From: Halomonas icarae
GTDB lineage: Bacteria; Pseudomonadota; Gammaproteobacteria; Pseudomonadales; Halomonadaceae
Assembly (NCBI RefSeq): GCF_009901955.1
Contig: NZ_WUTS01000001.1
Span: 1,992,817 to 2,056,816 of the forward strand
DNA: 64,000 nt
Reading direction: 5' to 3'
The notes under the pieces were generated by a model. The model was not told the DNA's origin. It worked only from the letters and a program-made list of their open reading frames with translations, and made no database searches. Positions 35,114-44,358 of this stretch are shown here, one piece after another; the first letter of the stretch is position 1, and each line of letters starts with the position of its first letter. The translations under genes and the position numbers were made by a program.

Positions 35114-36280
35114 TCAACGTGAGGGCAGGTAGTCCAGGGGGTTCTGGGGCTGACCATCCTTGCGCACCTCGAAGTGAAGCCTGACACTCTCGGCATCACT
35201 GTCCCCCATGGTGGCAATCACCTCGCCTGCCTCGACCACATCATTCTCGCTTACCTTCAACGTCTCGTTGTGGGCATAGGCGCTGAGAAACTGGTCGTTG
35301 TGCTTGAGCAGGATCAGCTTGCCATAGCCCCTGACGCCGCTGCCCGCGTAGACCACGATGCCGGGCCCAGCCGCCTTGACAGGTTGCCCCTTTTGTCCGG
35401 CGATATCAATGCCGGCGGTAATCGCACCGCCATCGCCGAACTGGCCGACCACATCACCGCTCACGGGCCACTGCCAGGGCACCTCGGCGACCGGGGTATA
35501 GGTACGTGAGCCGCGCTCCCGGGCCTGGGTGCCACCGGCAACGGCGGTACCGGCATCGGCTCCAGTAGCCTCTTCTCTGGATGGCTCGCTGGCCGGCTCT
35601 TCCCTGGCTGGCTCTTCCCGGGTTTCGGTGTCGGCCACTGCCTGAGACTCGTTCGCCTCGTCGGTCGCAGGGGCGCCCTGCGACCTGTCACTAGCGGCAT
35701 TCCGCTCGCTGCGCTCGGCCAGGTCCCGCTCACTCAGGCTGCCGTCGGCCCCTGGGCTATCCGGCGAATAGACCGGCCCCGGCCCGCCATCATTTTCTCC
35801 GCTGGATGACGATGCCTGGACGCCCTCGGAGTCGCCGGGTGCAGCACCCGACCGGTCGCGGCGTGACACCGTTTCGGTCTCGCCACTCGGCAGCAGCCAC
35901 TCCATATCACCGGAACTGTCGTCGGCCTGGGCACCGCCGAGGGGGGTGGCCACCGCCACGGCACTGTTGCTCATGTCGTCGGCCTGCGGCGCCGACGGCT
36001 GTCCAGCGGCCGCCTCGCCATCGAGGACCAGTCGCTGGCCTGGCTGAATCGCGTAGGGAGGGCCAATACGGTTGAGACGTGCCAGGTCGCGGTAGTCCAT
36101 GTTGTGGCGCCAGGCGATGCCATAGAGGGTATCCCCCCGTTCCACGGTGTAGTGGCTGACCGCCGTTTCGGCGCGACTGGCCGAGAGATCTCGCACCGGC
36201 ACCTGGTTCGGGGCGCCCTGCTGGTTGGCACAACCGACCAGCGCCAGGGCCAGCCCCGAAATCATCAATACATTACGCAT
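35114..36280 (-). CDS. nlpD: Lipoprotein NlpD, LysM and inactive LytM domains
   Basis: A 388-residue outer-membrane lipoprotein with lipobox LVGC (Cys17). A LysM domain (about 43-88, YTVERGDTLYGIAWRHN) binds peptidoglycan. A long Ser/Glu/Ala-rich linker (about 95-265) contains short imperfect repeats (EEPAREEPASEPSREE). The C-terminal M23/LytM domain (about 275-385) has AGIDIAG where active peptidases have a His-x3-Asp zinc motif, so it is catalytically dead, as in E. coli NlpD. Family knowledge: it activates amidase AmiC during daughter-cell separation. It overlaps the DUF368 stop (TGATG). The linker is longer than in many homologues. Confidence 0.93.
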   Translation of the reverse strand: MRNVLMISGLALALVGCANQQGAPNQVPVRDLSASRAETAVSHYTVERGDTLYGIAWRHNMDYRDLARLNRIGPPYAIQPGQRLVLDGEAAAGQPSAPQADDMSNSAVAVATPLGGAQADDSSGDMEWLLPSGETETVSRRDRSGAAPGDSEGVQASSSSGENDGGPGPVYSPDSPGADGSLSERDLAERSERNAASDRSQGAPATDEANESQAVADTETREEPAREEPASEPSREEATGADAGTAVAGGTQARERGSRTYTPVAEVPWQWPVSGDVVGQFGDGGAITAGIDIAGQKGQPVKAAGPGIVVYAGSGVRGYGKLILLKHNDQFLSAYAHNETLKVSENDVVEAGEVIATMGDSDAESVRLHFEVRKDGQPQNPLDYLPSR

Positions 36281-37362
36281 CAGAGCCTTCCTCCTTGTTG
36301 GTCTTTAGAGCTGGTCTCTTTAGAGCTGGTCTCTTGAGAGTGAGAGCTGGCTTCTCGAGAGCTTGCCTGTTGAGAGCCAGTCCCTCGAGCACTGGTTTCC
36401 TGAATGCCTGTCGCAGATGAGCCATTGTCTCGCACTGCCGCACTGCGTCGCCCCGAGCGATCCAGCAGCAGAACGGCGACTGCCCCCGCTAGCATCAGCG
36501 CCACCACCGCCACCAGCTGAGGGGCATCGCCGGTGAGCAGGGCGTAATCGCCCGGTGTCAGGTAGCGATAATCCAGCGGAATCATCTGCCCATCCGGACC
36601 CAGCTGGTAGCGTACCAGCTCCCGCCATGGCCAGAGTAGCGGCAGTGAGCCGACAATAAAGCCTACCAGCAGCTGCAGGGTCGCGGTGTGGTAGCGATCG
36701 AGAAGCCAGGAGAGCAGCCGCGAAAAGGCAAACAGACCCACCGCACAGCCCATCCCGAAGAGTCCGATCAATTCCATGTCAAAGCCACGGATGCCATCCA
36801 TCACGGTGCCATAGAGGCCCATGGTCAGCAGCAGGAAGCTGCCGGAAACCCCGGGCAGGATCATGGCGCTGATGGCGATGGCGCCTCCTGCCAGCAGCAT
36901 CACCTCCTGGCTGCCCAGCTCGCTGATCAGCGGCATCAGCGAGGGCAGTCCGTTGGCCATCAGCAGACCGCCTATCAGTGGCAGGATATGCCACCAGCGC
37001 CAGTCGGCCGGATGACGGCTGACCACCAACGCCGATGCCAGCACCAGACCAAAGAAGAAGCCGTTGAGCAGCAGCGGGTGGTCCTCGAGCAACCACACCG
37101 CCAGGTGGGCGACGCTGATCAGGCTGACGGCGATCCCCAGCAGCAACGGCAACAGGAAGGGCAGATTGAGATGGGCCACCAGGCCAGCCACCCCGCCACG
37201 CCGCCACGCCCCGAGGGCACTGGGGCCGAACTGCTTGATGGTATGGATCAACTCCTCGTAGATCCCGGTGATAAAGGCGATGGTGCCGCCGGACACGCCA
37301 GGAACCGCGTCGGCGGCGCCCATGCCGGCGCCCTTCAAGAGAGTGGCGAGATATCGCTTCAA
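36280..37362 (-). CDS. DUF368 undecaprenyl-phosphate translocase (PopT-like) with repetitive tail
   Basis: A 360-residue membrane protein with about eight to ten helices (about 10-300). It begins with the family motif GAGMGAADAVPGVSGGTIAFITGIYEELI, and a second ILPGVSGSFLLL motif lies mid-protein. Family knowledge: DUF368 proteins recycle undecaprenyl phosphate across the inner membrane. The last 45 residues are a hydrophilic Ser/Thr/Gln tail built of pentapeptide-like units (ETSAR, QASSR, EASSH, ETSSK, ETSSK), absent from most homologues as far as I know. It lies 13 nt after pcm and is coupled to nlpD. Confidence 0.87.
   Translation of the reverse strand: MKRYLATLLKGAGMGAADAVPGVSGGTIAFITGIYEELIHTIKQFGPSALGAWRRGGVAGLVAHLNLPFLLPLLLGIAVSLISVAHLAVWLLEDHPLLLNGFFFGLVLASALVVSRHPADWRWWHILPLIGGLLMANGLPSLMPLISELGSQEVMLLAGGAIAISAMILPGVSGSFLLLTMGLYGTVMDGIRGFDMELIGLFGMGCAVGLFAFSRLLSWLLDRYHTATLQLLVGFIVGSLPLLWPWRELVRYQLGPDGQMIPLDYRYLTPGDYALLTGDAPQLVAVVALMLAGAVAVLLLDRSGRRSAAVRDNGSSATGIQETSARGTGSQQASSREASSHSQETSSKETSSKDQQGGRL
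36303..36332. repeat. 15-bp tandem duplication in the DUF368 gene tail
   Basis: CTTTAGAGCTGGTCT occurs twice in perfect tandem (36303-36317, 36318-36332) and encodes ETSSK twice. More degenerate copies continue to about 36410. Confidence 0.85.
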
Positions 37363-37375
37363 CAGCGGACTCCTT

Positions 37376-38056
37376 TCAACGAATGACGCCTTCGAGCAGC
37401 GGCACGAAGCGCACCGACTCCAGCCGCTGCTTCTCGAACTGGTCGTCCTGGCGCTGGATACGGGTCAGCCATTGGCACCCCCGAGCGTCGGACAGTGGGG
37501 CAATCAGCACGCCACCCTCGGTGAGCTGGCCGAGCAGTGCCGGCGGCAGCTCGCTGGCACAGGCGGTCAACAGGATCACATCGAAGGGCGCGGCCTCTTC
37601 CCAACCATGGCCGCCGTCGGCCAGGCGCAGGTGGGTGTTCTTCGCCCCCAGCAGGCGCAGCCGCTCGGCGGCACGTCGCTGCAGGGCATTGATTCGCTCG
37701 ATGGACCAGAGTTCCGGCACCAGTCGCGAAAGTATCAGCGTCTGATAACCGGATCCGGTGCCGACCTCCAGCACGCGTTGCGGCGATGCCTGTAGTACCA
37801 GCTCGGTCATGCGCGCCACCATCCACGGCTGGGAGAGGGTCTGGCCGTAGCCGATCGGCAAGGAGGTGTCCTCGTAGGCGCGATGGGAGAGCGCCTCATC
37901 GAGAAACAGATGGCGTGGCTCACGACCCATGGTTTCCAGCACCCGAGTGTCACGGATGCCCTGGGCGGCCAGGCGCTCCAGCATGCGGTCGCGGGTACGC
38001 TGGGAGGTCATGCCCACACCACGCACCAGCTCGGCCAGACGTTCAGGTGAGTGCAT
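37376..38056 (-). CDS. pcm: Protein-L-isoaspartate O-methyltransferase
   Basis: A 226-residue SAM-dependent repair enzyme that methylates isoaspartyl residues. SAM motif I is [18 protein letters not shown] (about 97-114), and the substrate loop [16 protein letters not shown] is intact. ATG 38056 overlaps the surE stop and has AAGG 9 nt upstream. ATG 38011 corresponds to the usual start in Pseudomonas and E. coli but has no ribosome site, so I kept the longer form. It belongs to the conserved surE-pcm-nlpD-rpoS series. Confidence 0.93.
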   Translation of the reverse strand: MHSPERLAELVRGVGMTSQRTRDRMLERLAAQGIRDTRVLETMGREPRHLFLDEALSHRAYEDTSLPIGYGQTLSQPWMVARMTELVLQASPQRVLEVGTGSGYQTLILSRLVPELWSIERINALQRRAAERLRLLGAKNTHLRLADGGHGWEEAAPFDVILLTACASELPPALLGQLTEGGVLIAPLSDARGCQWLTRIQRQDDQFEKQRLESVRFVPLLEGVIR

Positions 38057-38789
38057 CCAGCCAGCCTTTTACGTCCGCAATGGCCGCATGCCGAGTCAGG
38101 TCGGTCTGCAACGGGGTGATGGAGACGAAGCCCGCCTCCACGGCAGCGAAATCGGTGTCGGCGCCATCGTCGGCATTCCTGCTCAGCGGAGCGATCCACC
38201 AGCGCACCTTGCCACGTGGGTCACGCACCTCCTGGGGAGACCCCGCGGGGCCACGATAGCCCAGGCGGGTAACCCGAAAGCCGCGGATCTCGTCCCAGGG
38301 CAGGTCGGGCACGTTGACATTGAGCAGGCTGCGCGGCGGCAGCGAGAGCTGCTCGACGGCCCCCACCAGGCTTGCCGCCACCCGGCCGGCGGTGTCGAAG
38401 TGGCGATGGCCCACCAGCGACATGGCGATGGCCGCCATGCCCAGGTTGCGCCCCTCCATGGCGGCGGCCACGGTGCCCGAGTAGAGCACGTCATCCCCCA
38501 GGTTGCCGCCATGGTTGATGCCCGAGATCACCAGATCGGGCTTCTCGTTCCAAACACCGTTGACACCCAGGTAGACACAGTCCGCCGGCGTGCCGTCGAC
38601 GCTGTAGAAACCGTTTTCCATGGCCGTCAGTGACAGCGGCCGGGACAGGGTCAGCGAGTTGCTGGCCCCACTCTTGTCGCGGTCCGGCGCCACCACCCGC
38701 AGCCTGGCATGGGAGGCCAGGGCATCGTGCAGGGCGCGCAGCCCCGGGGCGTGAACACCGTCGTCGTTGGAGAGCAGCAGTCGACGCAT
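38043..38789 (-). CDS. surE: 5'/3'-nucleotidase SurE
   Basis: A 248-residue nucleotidase. It begins with the metal site [12 protein letters not shown] (Asp-Asp near residues 8-9), followed by [15 protein letters not shown] and [21 protein letters not shown]. It dephosphorylates nucleoside monophosphates and short polyphosphate in stationary phase. ATG 38789 is preceded by AAGGA at 6-nt spacing. It overlaps the longer pcm reading by 14 nt and lies 26 nt after truD. Confidence 0.94.
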   Translation of the reverse strand: MRRLLLSNDDGVHAPGLRALHDALASHARLRVVAPDRDKSGASNSLTLSRPLSLTAMENGFYSVDGTPADCVYLGVNGVWNEKPDLVISGINHGGNLGDDVLYSGTVAAAMEGRNLGMAAIAMSLVGHRHFDTAGRVAASLVGAVEQLSLPPRSLLNVNVPDLPWDEIRGFRVTRLGYRGPAGSPQEVRDPRGKVRWWIAPLSRNADDGADTDFAAVEAGFVSITPLQTDLTRHAAIADVKGWLDALT

Positions 38790-38815
38790 CTCGAATCCTT
38801 GCATGGGCGCCTCCG

Positions 38816-39892
38816 TCACAGGATCGGGTGCGCGATCAGTTCTCTGAGTACCGCGGTGGCAAAGGCACCGCGGGGCAGTGTAAAGGTCAGCCACAGCTCA
38901 CCGTCACCACGCTCCAGGCGTGTCTCGGCCAGACGCAGGCGCAGCGGGCGGCGCCCCAGGCGTACGCCGGCCGCCTCGAGCCCCGCGCATAGCCCCGGGA
39001 AGCGCTGAACCAGCTGGTCCTCACGGCGCCGCGCCTCGCCACTCGCCAGCGAGCCACCCACACCCCACAGCACACCACTAGGATGCAGATCGAGGCGCGC
39101 CGCCCGGGCCTCGAGCTCGGCATCCGGTGCCTCGACGGCGAACTGGCTGGCGCTGCCATCGAGATTGGCCACCTCACCCGGCAACAGACGACCCCAGCTG
39201 CCCTCGCGGATGCGCTCGGCGAGCAGCTCATTGAACAGGAAGCTGCGTGTCGACGAGAGCAGCATGCCATCGCGGTCGTCGCGCTTGCGCCAGCCGCGGG
39301 CCAGCAGCGAGCGCGCACGCAGCAGGTTACGACCATCCGGGCCGAAGCGCTGGGGGCCGAAATAGTTGGGCACCCCACGCTCGAGCAGACGTTCCCAGCG
39401 ATGAACGAGGCCCTCGTCGGCCACCGCCGGGCCCGTCAGGCGCAACCGGAAGCGGTTGGTGCGATGCACACCACGCTTGAGCTTGCGCGGATGGCGTGCC
39501 ATCTCAAGCACCCTTATGCCACGCTCGGCCAGGTCCTCCCGCAATCCCGCCTGCGCCTCGCGTCCCGGCAGCTGCACCGACAACCACTGGCGGGTCACGG
39601 CGACCCGGTCCTTCATCCCCGAGTAGCCCACCGCCCGCGGCGAGGCCTCGCATAGCCTGGCGAGCTCCTTCACTGCCATGGCGGTGGTCAGATCACGCTT
39701 CTCGATATAGAGCCAGAGATGCTCGCCCTCCCCCCCGGGGTCGAAGTCGAGCGTCTCCTCGACCAGGAAGTCCTCGGGGCGGGCTCGATAGTCCCCCTCC
39801 GGGGGCGGCCCGAACTCGGCATCGAGCACCCGCGGCCAGGTCGGAGGCCAGTCGAGGGCGTCGAGCGGATGGCGTGAAGGCGAATTACTCAC
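38816..39892 (-). CDS. truD: tRNA pseudouridine(13) synthase
   Basis: A 358-residue enzyme making pseudouridine at position 13 of tRNA-Glu. The catalytic Asp lies in [15 protein letters not shown] (about residue 90), and the N-terminal DFLVEE and [13 protein letters not shown] family blocks are present. The start is taken as GTG 39892, which overlaps the ispF stop by 8 nt and has GAGGG upstream. A longer ATG-started frame from 40063 would read through ispF with low-complexity Arg/Pro sequence and is rejected. Its place between ispF and surE is conserved. Confidence 0.93.
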   Translation of the reverse strand: MSNSPSRHPLDALDWPPTWPRVLDAEFGPPPEGDYRARPEDFLVEETLDFDPGGEGEHLWLYIEKRDLTTAMAVKELARLCEASPRAVGYSGMKDRVAVTRQWLSVQLPGREAQAGLREDLAERGIRVLEMARHPRKLKRGVHRTNRFRLRLTGPAVADEGLVHRWERLLERGVPNYFGPQRFGPDGRNLLRARSLLARGWRKRDDRDGMLLSSTRSFLFNELLAERIREGSWGRLLPGEVANLDGSASQFAVEAPDAELEARAARLDLHPSGVLWGVGGSLASGEARRREDQLVQRFPGLCAGLEAAGVRLGRRPLRLRLAETRLERGDGELWLTFTLPRGAFATAVLRELIAHPIL

Positions 39893-40409
39893 CGGCGCCC
39901 TCGCTCGCCGTGGCCTCATTGTCAACGCCCGACGAGACCGGCAGAAGCAACGCCACCGCCTCGGCGGCGATGCCCTCGCCGCGGCCAGTAAAGCCCAGCC
40001 GTTCGGTGGTGGTGGCCTTGACGTTGACGGCGCTGCGCTCGACGCCCAGGTCGGCGGCGACATTGGTCGCCATGGCCTCGACGTGAGGGGCCATCTTCGG
40101 CGCCTGAGCCATCAGCGTGGCATCGAGGTTACCGACCCGATAGCCGGCCTGGTGCACCAGGGCCACCACGCGACGCAACAGGTCGCGACTGTCGGCGCCC
40201 TTCCAGGCCGGATCGGTATCGGGGAAGTGGCGGCCGATATCGCCCAGGGCACAGGCGCCCAACAGGGCATCGCTGACGGCATGCAGCAGCACATCGCCAT
40301 CGGAGTGCGCGACGAAGCCGCGCTCGAAGGGGACGGCGACGCCGCCGATCATCAGGTGGTCGCCCTCGCCGAAGCGGTGGACATCGAAACCATGGCCGAT
40401 TCGCATCAT
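39885..40409 (-). CDS. ispF: 2-C-methyl-D-erythritol 2,4-cyclodiphosphate synthase
   Basis: A 174-residue MEP-pathway enzyme. Zinc and substrate residues are in [11 protein letters not shown] (Asp and His), [13 protein letters not shown] and [11 protein letters not shown]. Two ATGs start the gene; the second (40406) matches the usual [10 protein letters not shown] start, while the first gives an ATGA overlap with ispD. A C-terminal extension ([14 protein letters not shown]) of about 14 residues goes beyond the usual length. It acts two steps after IspD in making isoprenoid precursors. Confidence 0.95.
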   Translation of the reverse strand: MMRIGHGFDVHRFGEGDHLMIGGVAVPFERGFVAHSDGDVLLHAVSDALLGACALGDIGRHFPDTDPAWKGADSRDLLRRVVALVHQAGYRVGNLDATLMAQAPKMAPHVEAMATNVAADLGVERSAVNVKATTTERLGFTGRGEGIAAEAVALLLPVSSGVDNEATASEGAGE

Positions 40410-41140
40410 CTCTCCGCAACGCCCTCCGGCGTCGTCTCGCTGTGCACCGAGGCCTGGGCGGCCAGGATCATGCCGGCCAGGGCCAGGTCCTCGGGATGGG
40501 TGATCTTGAGGTTGTCGCGACGCCCGGGCACCAGCCGAGGCGCATGACCCAGGGCTTCCACCGCGGAGGCCTCGTCGGTGACCGTGACGCCGGACGCCGT
40601 GGCCTGGCGAAGCGCCTGATTCAGCAGGCCGTAGCGAAAGCCCTGAGGGGTCAGGGCGTGCCAGAGGCCCGCACGGGGCTCGGTAAGGGCGACCCGGCCG
40701 GCGCCATCATCGCGTTTCATGGTATCCGCCACGGGGGCAGCCAGCAGCCCGCCCACCGCATCATCGGCAAGCACCTGCAGCAGCCGCCGCAGGTCCTCGA
40801 CGTCGACACAGGGACGCGCCACATCATGGACCAGCACCAGGTCATCATCACGCGCCTCACCGGCGATGGCCCCCAGGGCGTTGGCCACGCTGTCCGCACG
40901 CTCGGCGCCTCCCGCCACGCGCCGCCAGTCGGCGAAGGGTACCCAGTCAGGGTCGAACCAGGCGTCGTCGGGGTCCAGACAGAGGCAGAGTCGAGCCCCT
41001 GGGAAGGCGGCATGCAGCCGGGTCAGGGTGTGGGCCATCACCGGGCGGGCATCGAGGGTCAGGTACTGCTTGGGACGGTCGGTCCCCATGCGCCGTCCCT
41101 GCCCCGCCGCAGGCACCACCAGCCAGGGTGACGCACTCAT
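40406..41140 (-). CDS. ispD: 2-C-methyl-D-erythritol 4-phosphate cytidylyltransferase
   Basis: A 244-residue nucleotidyltransferase. The CTP-binding motif [18 protein letters not shown] is at about 10-27, with [10 protein letters not shown] and VTDEASAVE further on. It converts MEP plus CTP to CDP-ME. The start overlaps the ftsB stop by 4 nt and its end overlaps ispF, so ftsB-ispD-ispF-truD are translationally coupled. Confidence 0.95.
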   Translation of the reverse strand: MSASPWLVVPAAGQGRRMGTDRPKQYLTLDARPVMAHTLTRLHAAFPGARLCLCLDPDDAWFDPDWVPFADWRRVAGGAERADSVANALGAIAGEARDDDLVLVHDVARPCVDVEDLRRLLQVLADDAVGGLLAAPVADTMKRDDGAGRVALTEPRAGLWHALTPQGFRYGLLNQALRQATASGVTVTDEASAVEALGHAPRLVPGRRDNLKITHPEDLALAGMILAAQASVHSETTPEGVAER

Positions 41141-41472
41141 CGGCTCGCCTCCAGGCGGGTGGCGGGCAGCGGATTGACCACCGGCTCCACCTCCACCGCC
41201 ACATCGGGCACCCAGAAGAACTGCTCGTCGGTGCGCACCATGCCGATATCGCTGCGTGCCCGCTCCTCGATGGCATCGAGGCCGGTCTTGAGGTCGAGCA
41301 CCTCGGCGGCCAGGCGCGCATTGCGGTCGCGCAGCGGCTGGTTGGCCGCCTCCAGCGACGCCACTCGCTGGCGAACCTCACGCAACTCCATGACGCCTCC
41401 CTGGCCGAGCCACAGTCGATACTGCAGCAGCGCCAGCAGGATCGTCAGCGTCAGCGCCAACCCCTTGAGCAT
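41137..41472 (-). CDS. ftsB: Cell division protein FtsB
   Basis: A 111-residue bitopic protein. TM helix at about 3-21 is followed by a coiled coil (about 28-70; LREVRQRVASLEAANQPL) and the conserved ARSDIGMVRTDEQFFWVPD segment. It partners FtsL and FtsQ in the divisome. In many relatives eno lies directly upstream; here an acetyltransferase-like gene is found 46 nt upstream on the same strand. The C-terminal tail is slightly longer than in E. coli. Confidence 0.94.
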   Translation of the reverse strand: MLKGLALTLTILLALLQYRLWLGQGGVMELREVRQRVASLEAANQPLRDRNARLAAEVLDLKTGLDAIEERARSDIGMVRTDEQFFWVPDVAVEVEPVVNPLPATRLEASR

Positions 41473-41518
41473 GATGCCTTCCCGTCACCTCGATACGATG
41501 CCGCGCATTATGCCATTT

Positions 41519-42682
41519 TCATTGCTCGCCGGCAGAGTCAATCTTCGCCTCATCGCGAAACGGCAGTGCCGACTCGGCGGCGCGCCGATAGGCCAGCACA
41601 TGTTCGCGCTCCTCGGCACAGAAACGCGCCACGGCATCACGCAAGCGTGGATCGGCGATATGGTGAAGCGAGGTCAGCAGCCGCGGCTCGAATCCCCGGG
41701 TGAGCTTGTGCTCGCCCTGGGTACCGGGGTCGAAGCGCGTCAGGCCACGAGCCAGACAGTGCTCGATACCCTGGTAGTAGCAGGCCTCGAAGTGCAGGCA
41801 GTCGGCGCTCACTTCGCTGCCCCAGTAACGGCCAAAGAGAGTGCGTGCACCCTGCAGGTAGAGCGCCGCCGCCACGGGGCGATCGTCGCGACGCGCCTGC
41901 ACCAGCAACAGGTTCTCGGGCATGGTGGCACGCAAGCGCCGAAAGAAGTCGAGGTTGAGGTAGCCATGGCGACCACGCTCCAGATAGGTGATCTCATAGC
42001 AGCGATAGAAGTGCTCGAGGGCCGCGGCGTCGATCGCCTCGCCCTCCAGACGATGCAGGCTCAGCGCCTGGTCGGCGACGATCCGCCGTTCACGGCGAAT
42101 CGCCTTGCGCCGCTTGGAGGTCAGGGTGGCCAGGAAACCCTCGAAGTCGCCATAGCCACGATCCTGCCACTGGAACTGTACACCGTGCCGCGCCAGCAGC
42201 CCCGGCCGAGCCTGCTGCCACTCGGCCACCTCCGCCTCCTCGGCGAACAGCAGGTGCCAGCCGGATAGCTCGCCCTCCTCCCAGGCACTGGCCAGGGTCT
42301 CACGTGCCTCGCGTGGATCAACACCCGGCGCCAGCGCCAGGCGCGGACCGGGTGCCGGGGTATAGGGAATCGCCGTCAGCGCCTTGGGGTAGTAGCGCCC
42401 ACCGGCGCGCTCCCAGGCATCGGCCCAGGCCCAGTCGAAGACGTATTCACCGAAGGAGTGATGCTTGTGATAGAGCGGCATGAGGCCGACCAACGCTTCG
42501 CCCTGCCACAGGGTCTGGTGGCGCGGCACCCACCCGGTGGCCGGACACGCCGAGCCGCTGGCTTCCAGGGCATGCAGGAACTCATGGCGCAGAAAGGGGT
42601 GATCATCACCGACCAGGGCGTTCCAGACGCTGGCGGACACCGCCTCCATGGAGGGCAGGGGTTGGCGCTTCAGCATTGTCAT
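41519..42682 (-). CDS. GNAT/FemAB-like acyltransferase (DUF482 family)
   Basis: A 387-residue protein resembling the DUF482/peptidoglycan-synthesis-like branch of GNAT/FemAB proteins. Family-type blocks are FLRHEFLHALE near the start, YPKALTAIPYTPAPGPRLA, a SKRRKAIRRERR basic segment and RFDPGTQGEHKLTRGFEP near the end. No signal peptide is present. The activity and substrate are unknown. ATG 42682 is supported by AAGGAG 8 nt upstream; a longer frame from 42769 would cross the divergent promoter region. It precedes ftsB on the same strand. Confidence 0.8.
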   Translation of the reverse strand: MTMLKRQPLPSMEAVSASVWNALVGDDHPFLRHEFLHALEASGSACPATGWVPRHQTLWQGEALVGLMPLYHKHHSFGEYVFDWAWADAWERAGGRYYPKALTAIPYTPAPGPRLALAPGVDPREARETLASAWEEGELSGWHLLFAEEAEVAEWQQARPGLLARHGVQFQWQDRGYGDFEGFLATLTSKRRKAIRRERRIVADQALSLHRLEGEAIDAAALEHFYRCYEITYLERGRHGYLNLDFFRRLRATMPENLLLVQARRDDRPVAAALYLQGARTLFGRYWGSEVSADCLHFEACYYQGIEHCLARGLTRFDPGTQGEHKLTRGFEPRLLTSLHHIADPRLRDAVARFCAEEREHVLAYRRAAESALPFRDEAKIDSAGEQ

Positions 42683-42798
42683 GCGATCACTCCTTTCACG
42701 GTTCGTTGCACCTCCCTCCCTGGCCCTGGCGGTGAGATGGCGCCACCATTGTGCACAGCCCCCCATCAACCTTCCATCACCACGAACAGGATTCCAGC

Positions 42799-44196
42799 AT
42801 GAGCGATGCCAGTGATCTCCAGGCCCTCCTCGACAGCCAGCGGCGTGCCTTCGAGGAAGCGCCCTTCCCGAGTCTCGCCACCCGTCGCGACCGGCTGAAA
42901 CGCCTGGCCACCCTGACCCGCCGCCATCGCGACGAGATCGCCGCCGCGATCAGCACTGACTTCGGCCACCGCGCCGCCATGGAGACACGCCTGACCGAGG
43001 TAGCCACCGTCCTTCAGTCGGCCAGCTTCACCCGACGCCGACTGCGTCGCTGGATGCGCTCCGAGCGCCAGCCGGTGGGCTGGAGGCTATTGCCGGCTCG
43101 GGCTAGGGTTCACTATCAGCCGCTCGGTGTGGTCGGCATCATTGCCCCATCCAACTACCCCTGGAACCTTGCCTGGCTACCCGCCATCGATGCCCTGGCC
43201 GCCGGCAACCGGGTAATGATCAAGCCCAGCGAGCACAGCCCTGCCACTTCGGCACTGATGTCACGCCTGGCGGCTCGTTACTTCGCTCCCGAGGAGCTCT
43301 GCGTGGCAGAGGGCGATGCCGATCTGGCCAGGGCCTTCGCTGCTCTCCCCTTCGATCACCTGCTGTTTACCGGCAGTGCCACCATCGGCCGAGAGGTGGC
43401 GCGTGCCGCGGCAACCAACCTGACGCCGGTCACCCTGGAGCTGGGCGGCAAGACGCCGGCGCTGGTGGCCGCCGACGCCGACCTGGAGAAGGCCGCCGAG
43501 CGCATCGCCTTCGGCAAGTGGCTGAACGCCGGCCGCACCTGCATCGCCCCCGATCACGTGCTGGTGGAGGCCTCGCGACTCGAGGCATTTCTAAAGGCGA
43601 TGCAGCGCCAGATAACACGCTTCTACCCTCGGGGTACCGCCAGCCATGACTACAGCGCGGTGCCAAACGAGGCACACCGTCAGCGCCTCGAGGCGATGCT
43701 CGAAGAGGCCCGCGACCATGGCTGCCGGGTGATCGACCTGGGGGAAAGGCTCGAGCTGCCCGACGGTGGAGTCAAATTGCCCCCCACGCTGATCGTCGAC
43801 CCGAGTGACGGCCTCACCCTTATGCAGGAGGAGATCTTCGGCCCCTGGCTACCGGTGCTCGGGGTGCGTGACATGGAGGCCGCCATCTCACGTATCAAGA
43901 GCCAGCCACGCCCGCTGGCGCTCTACGCCTTTACCGAGGACCCCGCCCTGCGCCGACGCCTGCTCGAAGAGACCCATTCCGGTGGGGTGGTGTTCAATGA
44001 CACCCTGTGGCACAACGCCGTGCCGGCACTGCCCTTCGGCGGCGTCGGCGAGAGCGGCAGCGGCGCCTATCACGGCGAGGCGGGCTTCCAGCGCTTCAGT
44101 CATGCGCGCGCCGTCTTCACCCAGTCGCCCCGCAGCCTGGTAGGCCGGCTCAATCCCCCCTACCGGCGCTGGCTGTTGCGTCTGTTGGGGCTTTGA
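42799..44196 (+). CDS. Aldehyde dehydrogenase (coniferyl aldehyde dehydrogenase-like)
   Basis: A 465-residue NAD(P)-dependent ALDH. The cofactor/oxyanion region NYPWNLAW, the GSATIGREVARAA loop, the general-base LELGGKTPALV and the catalytic Cys in AGRTCIAPDHVLVE are intact. The C-terminal hydrophobic tail (RWLLRLLGL) and overall pattern recall CalB-type coniferyl aldehyde dehydrogenases, which also oxidise fatty aldehydes. It is divergent from the acyltransferase gene and precedes edd by 162 nt. Its substrate is not determined by context. Confidence 0.87.
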   Translation: MSDASDLQALLDSQRRAFEEAPFPSLATRRDRLKRLATLTRRHRDEIAAAISTDFGHRAAMETRLTEVATVLQSASFTRRRLRRWMRSERQPVGWRLLPARARVHYQPLGVVGIIAPSNYPWNLAWLPAIDALAAGNRVMIKPSEHSPATSALMSRLAARYFAPEELCVAEGDADLARAFAALPFDHLLFTGSATIGREVARAAATNLTPVTLELGGKTPALVAADADLEKAAERIAFGKWLNAGRTCIAPDHVLVEASRLEAFLKAMQRQITRFYPRGTASHDYSAVPNEAHRQRLEAMLEEARDHGCRVIDLGERLELPDGGVKLPPTLIVDPSDGLTLMQEEIFGPWLPVLGVRDMEAAISRIKSQPRPLALYAFTEDPALRRRLLEETHSGGVVFNDTLWHNAVPALPFGGVGESGSGAYHGEAGFQRFSHARAVFTQSPRSLVGRLNPPYRRWLLRLLGL

Positions 44197-44257
44197 TGCC
44201 CCAGCGTCAAGCCGCGCCACGACATGCAACGGCTTCCAAGGGCATTCAACGACACAA

Positions 44258-44272
44258 GGTAATAAAACTACA
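44258..44272. promoter_or_regulatory. HexR-like operator before edd
   Basis: GGTAATAAAACTACA fits the gammaproteobacterial HexR consensus TGTARTWWWAYTACA at all but the first base. HexR, a KDPG-sensing RpiR-family repressor, controls edd/glk operons in relatives. An adjacent short inverted repeat, ATTTC-ACGC-GAAAT, lies at 44272-44285. Confidence 0.65.
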
Positions 44273-44319
44273 TTTCACGCGAAATATTCGCTAGCATGCC
44301 CCAGAGTACCGATCATTGA

Positions 44320-44337
44320 TTTGGTAAACTTACCAAA
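44320..44337. promoter_or_regulatory. 18-bp perfect palindromic operator 21 nt before edd
   Basis: TTTGGTAA-AC-TTACCAAA is a perfect inverted repeat ending 21 nt before the edd start codon, where a bound repressor would block transcription initiation or clearance. It differs from the HexR site upstream, so a second regulator is likely. Confidence 0.6.
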
Positions 44338-44358
44338 CAGTCACTACCGAGGTGCACC

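Noticed and set aside
39893-40063. Upstream extension of truD to an ATG at 40063
   Set aside because: The added 57 residues are Arg/Pro-rich and lie within ispF; GTG 39892 gives a TruD of normal length.
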